Assembly: GCA_945877045.1 (NCBI GenBank)
Contig: CAMCQW010000060.1
Span: 1-9,294, forward strand
DNA from: Chryseobacterium gleum
GTDB lineage: Bacteria; Bacteroidota; Bacteroidia; Flavobacteriales_D; Crocinitomicaceae
Reading direction: 5' to 3'
Length of the DNA: 9,294 nucleotides
A program made the translations under genes and the position numbers. Below the pieces are notes generated by a model that had not been told where the DNA came from, searched no databases, and saw only the letters and a list, made by a program, of their open reading frames with translations. Below, piece by piece: positions 7,759 to 9,294 of this stretch (position 1 is its first letter; each line of letters begins with the position of its first letter).

Positions 7759-8741
7759 AACGAATTCTTATTACTGGTGCGGCAGGTTTTTTAGGCTCAC
7801 ACCTTTGCGACCGATTTATTAAAGATGGTTATCACGTAATTGGTATGGATAACCTAATTACCGGTAACCTTAAAAATATTGAACACCTCTTTAAATTAGA
7901 ACATTTTGAGTTTTACAATAACGATATTTCTAAATTCATTCATGTCCCAGGCAAATTAGATTACATCTTGCATTTTGCCTCACCTGCAAGTCCAATTGAT
8001 TACCTAAAAATCCCCATTCAAACCCTAAAAGTAGGGTCCTTAGGCGTGCATAATTGCTTAGGCTTAGCTAAATCTAAAACAGCGCGAATTCTTATTGCAT
8101 CGACTTCTGAAGTATATGGAGACCCTGAAATTCATCCGCAGCATGAAGGATATTGGGGCAATGTGAATCCGGTGGGACCAAGAGGCGTCTACGATGAAGC
8201 GAAAAGATTTCAAGAAGCGATTACAATGGCTTATCATAATTTTCATGGTTTAGAAACTAGAATTGCTCGCATATTTAATACCTATGGCCCAAGAATGCGC
8301 CTAAATGATGGCCGTGTTCTTCCAGCATTTATTGGTCAGGCAATCCGTGGCGAAGACCTAACCGTTTTTGGCGATGGTTCTCAAACTCGTTCCTTTTGCT
8401 ACGTAGATGATTTGGTAGAAGGGATTGTTCGATTATTGCATAGTGATTGTGCTGATCCCGTTAACCTAGGTAACCCTGCTGAAATTACGATTGATCAATT
8501 CGCAAAAGAAATTATTGAATTAACAAATACCCAACAAAAAGTAGTGTATAAAGGCTTACCCATCGATGACCCTAAACAACGAAGGCCTGATATTTCCAAA
8601 GCAAATAAATTGCTTGATTGGACTCCGTTAATTGATCGAAAAGAAGGCTTGGATCGCACATACGCCTATTTTTTAGGATTAACCAAAGAAGAATTAATGG
8701 CTACGGAACATAATGATTTTGATAAATACATTATAAACTAA
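7755..8741 (+). CDS. uxs: UDP-glucuronate decarboxylase (UDP-xylose synthase), extended SDR
   Basis: This is a 328-residue extended short-chain dehydrogenase that should convert UDP-glucuronate to UDP-xylose, using tightly bound NAD+ and passing through a 4-keto intermediate. The NAD motif TGAAGFLG sits at 7-14. HFASPASPIDY, with the ASTSEVYGDP block from residue 115, is characteristic of UXS rather than of general 4-epimerases. The catalytic YxxxK is Tyr146/Lys150 within GVYDEAKR. FNTYGPRMRLNDGRV and GDGSQTRSFCYVDD complete the family pattern. The start overlaps the dehydrogenase by four bases, and the stop shares one base with the next ATG (TAATG). It acts directly after ugd, so the two form a UDP-glucose to UDP-xylose pair. 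Release of the 4-keto pentose, as in ArnA-like enzymes, is a less likely alternative. Confidence 0.93.
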   Translation: MKRILITGAAGFLGSHLCDRFIKDGYHVIGMDNLITGNLKNIEHLFKLEHFEFYNNDISKFIHVPGKLDYILHFASPASPIDYLKIPIQTLKVGSLGVHNCLGLAKSKTARILIASTSEVYGDPEIHPQHEGYWGNVNPVGPRGVYDEAKRFQEAITMAYHNFHGLETRIARIFNTYGPRMRLNDGRVLPAFIGQAIRGEDLTVFGDGSQTRSFCYVDDLVEGIVRLLHSDCADPVNLGNPAEITIDQFAKEIIELTNTQQKVVYKGLPIDDPKQRRPDISKANKLLDWTPLIDRKEGLDRTYAYFLGLTKEELMATEHNDFDKYIIN

Positions 8742-9294
8742 TGAGTAACTACTTTTCACATGAGACAGCCATCATAGATGCGAATTCCTCTATCGGGGAA
8801 GGAACAAAAATTTGGCATTTTTCTCATATCATGGCCAATTGTAAGATTGGTGAAGGGTGTAATATTGGGCAAAATGTAGTGATATCTCCAGAAGTAGAAC
8901 TCGGAAATAACGTCAAAGTACAAAACAATGTGTCCATTTATACGGGGGTAATTTGTGAGGATGATGTTTTTCTTGGGCCTTCCATGGTATTTACCAATGT
9001 GATAAATCCCAGAAGCCATGTTGTACGCAGAGGACAATATGCCAAAACAATTGTGAGAAAGGGGGCAAGTATTGGCGCAAACGCAACCATTGTTTGCGGA
9101 CACGAGATTGGCGAATATGCCTTTATCGGAGCAGGCGCTGTTGTTACAAAGGAAGTGCTTCCCTATGCCTTAGTGCTTGGTAATCCAGCCCGACAAGTTG
9201 GTTGGATGAGTAAATTTGGGCACAAACTCGCTTTTAATGCCGAAGGGATGGCCAACTGTCCGGAAAGTGGCGAACAATATCAATTAAATGAAAA
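8741..9294 (+). CDS. Hexapeptide-repeat N-acetyltransferase, WbpD/WlbB-like, cut at right edge
   Basis: The frame from ATG at 8741 stays open to the window edge, giving 184 codons without a stop. The family is about 190 residues, so only the last few are missing. It has the left-handed beta-helix pattern of repeated I-G-x-x hexads (SIGEGTKIWHFSH, KIGEGCNIGQN, SIGANATIV, IGEYAFIGAGAVVT). The WlbB/WbpD hallmarks KVQNNVSIYTGV, DDVFLGPSMVFTNV and NPRS are present, as is the LGNPARQVGWMSKFGH end. WlbB/WbpD uses acetyl-CoA to acetylate the 3-amino group of UDP-GlcNAc3NA, giving UDP-GlcNAc3NAcA for LPS or O-antigen. The first gene of the operon encodes the matching aminotransferase type. The substrate is inferred from family resemblance and context. 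The ATG directly overlaps the decarboxylase stop, implying translational coupling. Confidence 0.92.
   Translation, partial: MSNYFSHETAIIDANSSIGEGTKIWHFSHIMANCKIGEGCNIGQNVVISPEVELGNNVKVQNNVSIYTGVICEDDVFLGPSMVFTNVINPRSHVVRRGQYAKTIVRKGASIGANATIVCGHEIGEYAFIGAGAVVTKEVLPYALVLGNPARQVGWMSKFGHKLAFNAEGMANCPESGEQYQLNE

Noticed and set aside
8756..9103. 115-codon open frame on the minus strand
   Set aside because: It lies wholly opposite the acetyltransferase gene, whose frame shows clear hexapeptide repeats; the antisense protein has no recognisable pattern.

Overview
The window looks like part of a Bacteroidota chromosome, most likely Flavobacteriales. It is AT-rich and its starts lack clear Shine-Dalgarno sequences. 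TAnnTTTG boxes of the Bacteroidota sigma factor type lie upstream of gene starts. A very long secreted protein has the beta-propeller plus Ig/PKD layout common among type IX secretion cargo of this phylum. I see no RNA genes, mobile elements, CRISPR arrays or phage genes.

The left part (1-5077) is all on the minus strand. In transcription order it holds a small exported protein, probably an outer-membrane beta-barrel (5077-4313). One base later comes the Kdo transferase kdtA/waaA (4311-3070). After an 85-base gap with a possible promoter comes a large secreted multidomain protein (2984 down to the window edge, C-terminus missing). The first two are almost certainly one operon and tie this side to the outer membrane and lipid A-Kdo assembly.

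A divergent AT-rich intergenic region (5078-5308) separates it from a tight plus-strand nucleotide-sugar operon: a DegT/WbpE-like aminotransferase (5309-6442), UDP-glucose 6-dehydrogenase (6439-7758), a UDP-glucuronate decarboxylase/UXS-type SDR (7755-8741) and a WbpD/WlbB-like hexapeptide N-acetyltransferase (8741 to the right edge). Overlaps are 4, 4 and 1 bases, so translation is probably coupled. The middle pair should convert UDP-glucose to UDP-glucuronate and then UDP-xylose. The outer pair resemble the 3-transamination and 3-N-acetylation steps of UDP-GlcNAc3NAcA synthesis. The 6-dehydrogenase for UDP-GlcNAc and the 3-dehydrogenase (WbpB-like) that this second route needs are not in the window. 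With kdtA next door, this looks like an edge of an LPS/O-antigen or other surface-glycan locus.

Most of this is recognisable biology. I found no convincing undescribed system. The points most worth checking are the interleaving of two sugar pathways in one operon, the architecture of the large secreted protein, and the possible leaderless promoter of the barrel gene.
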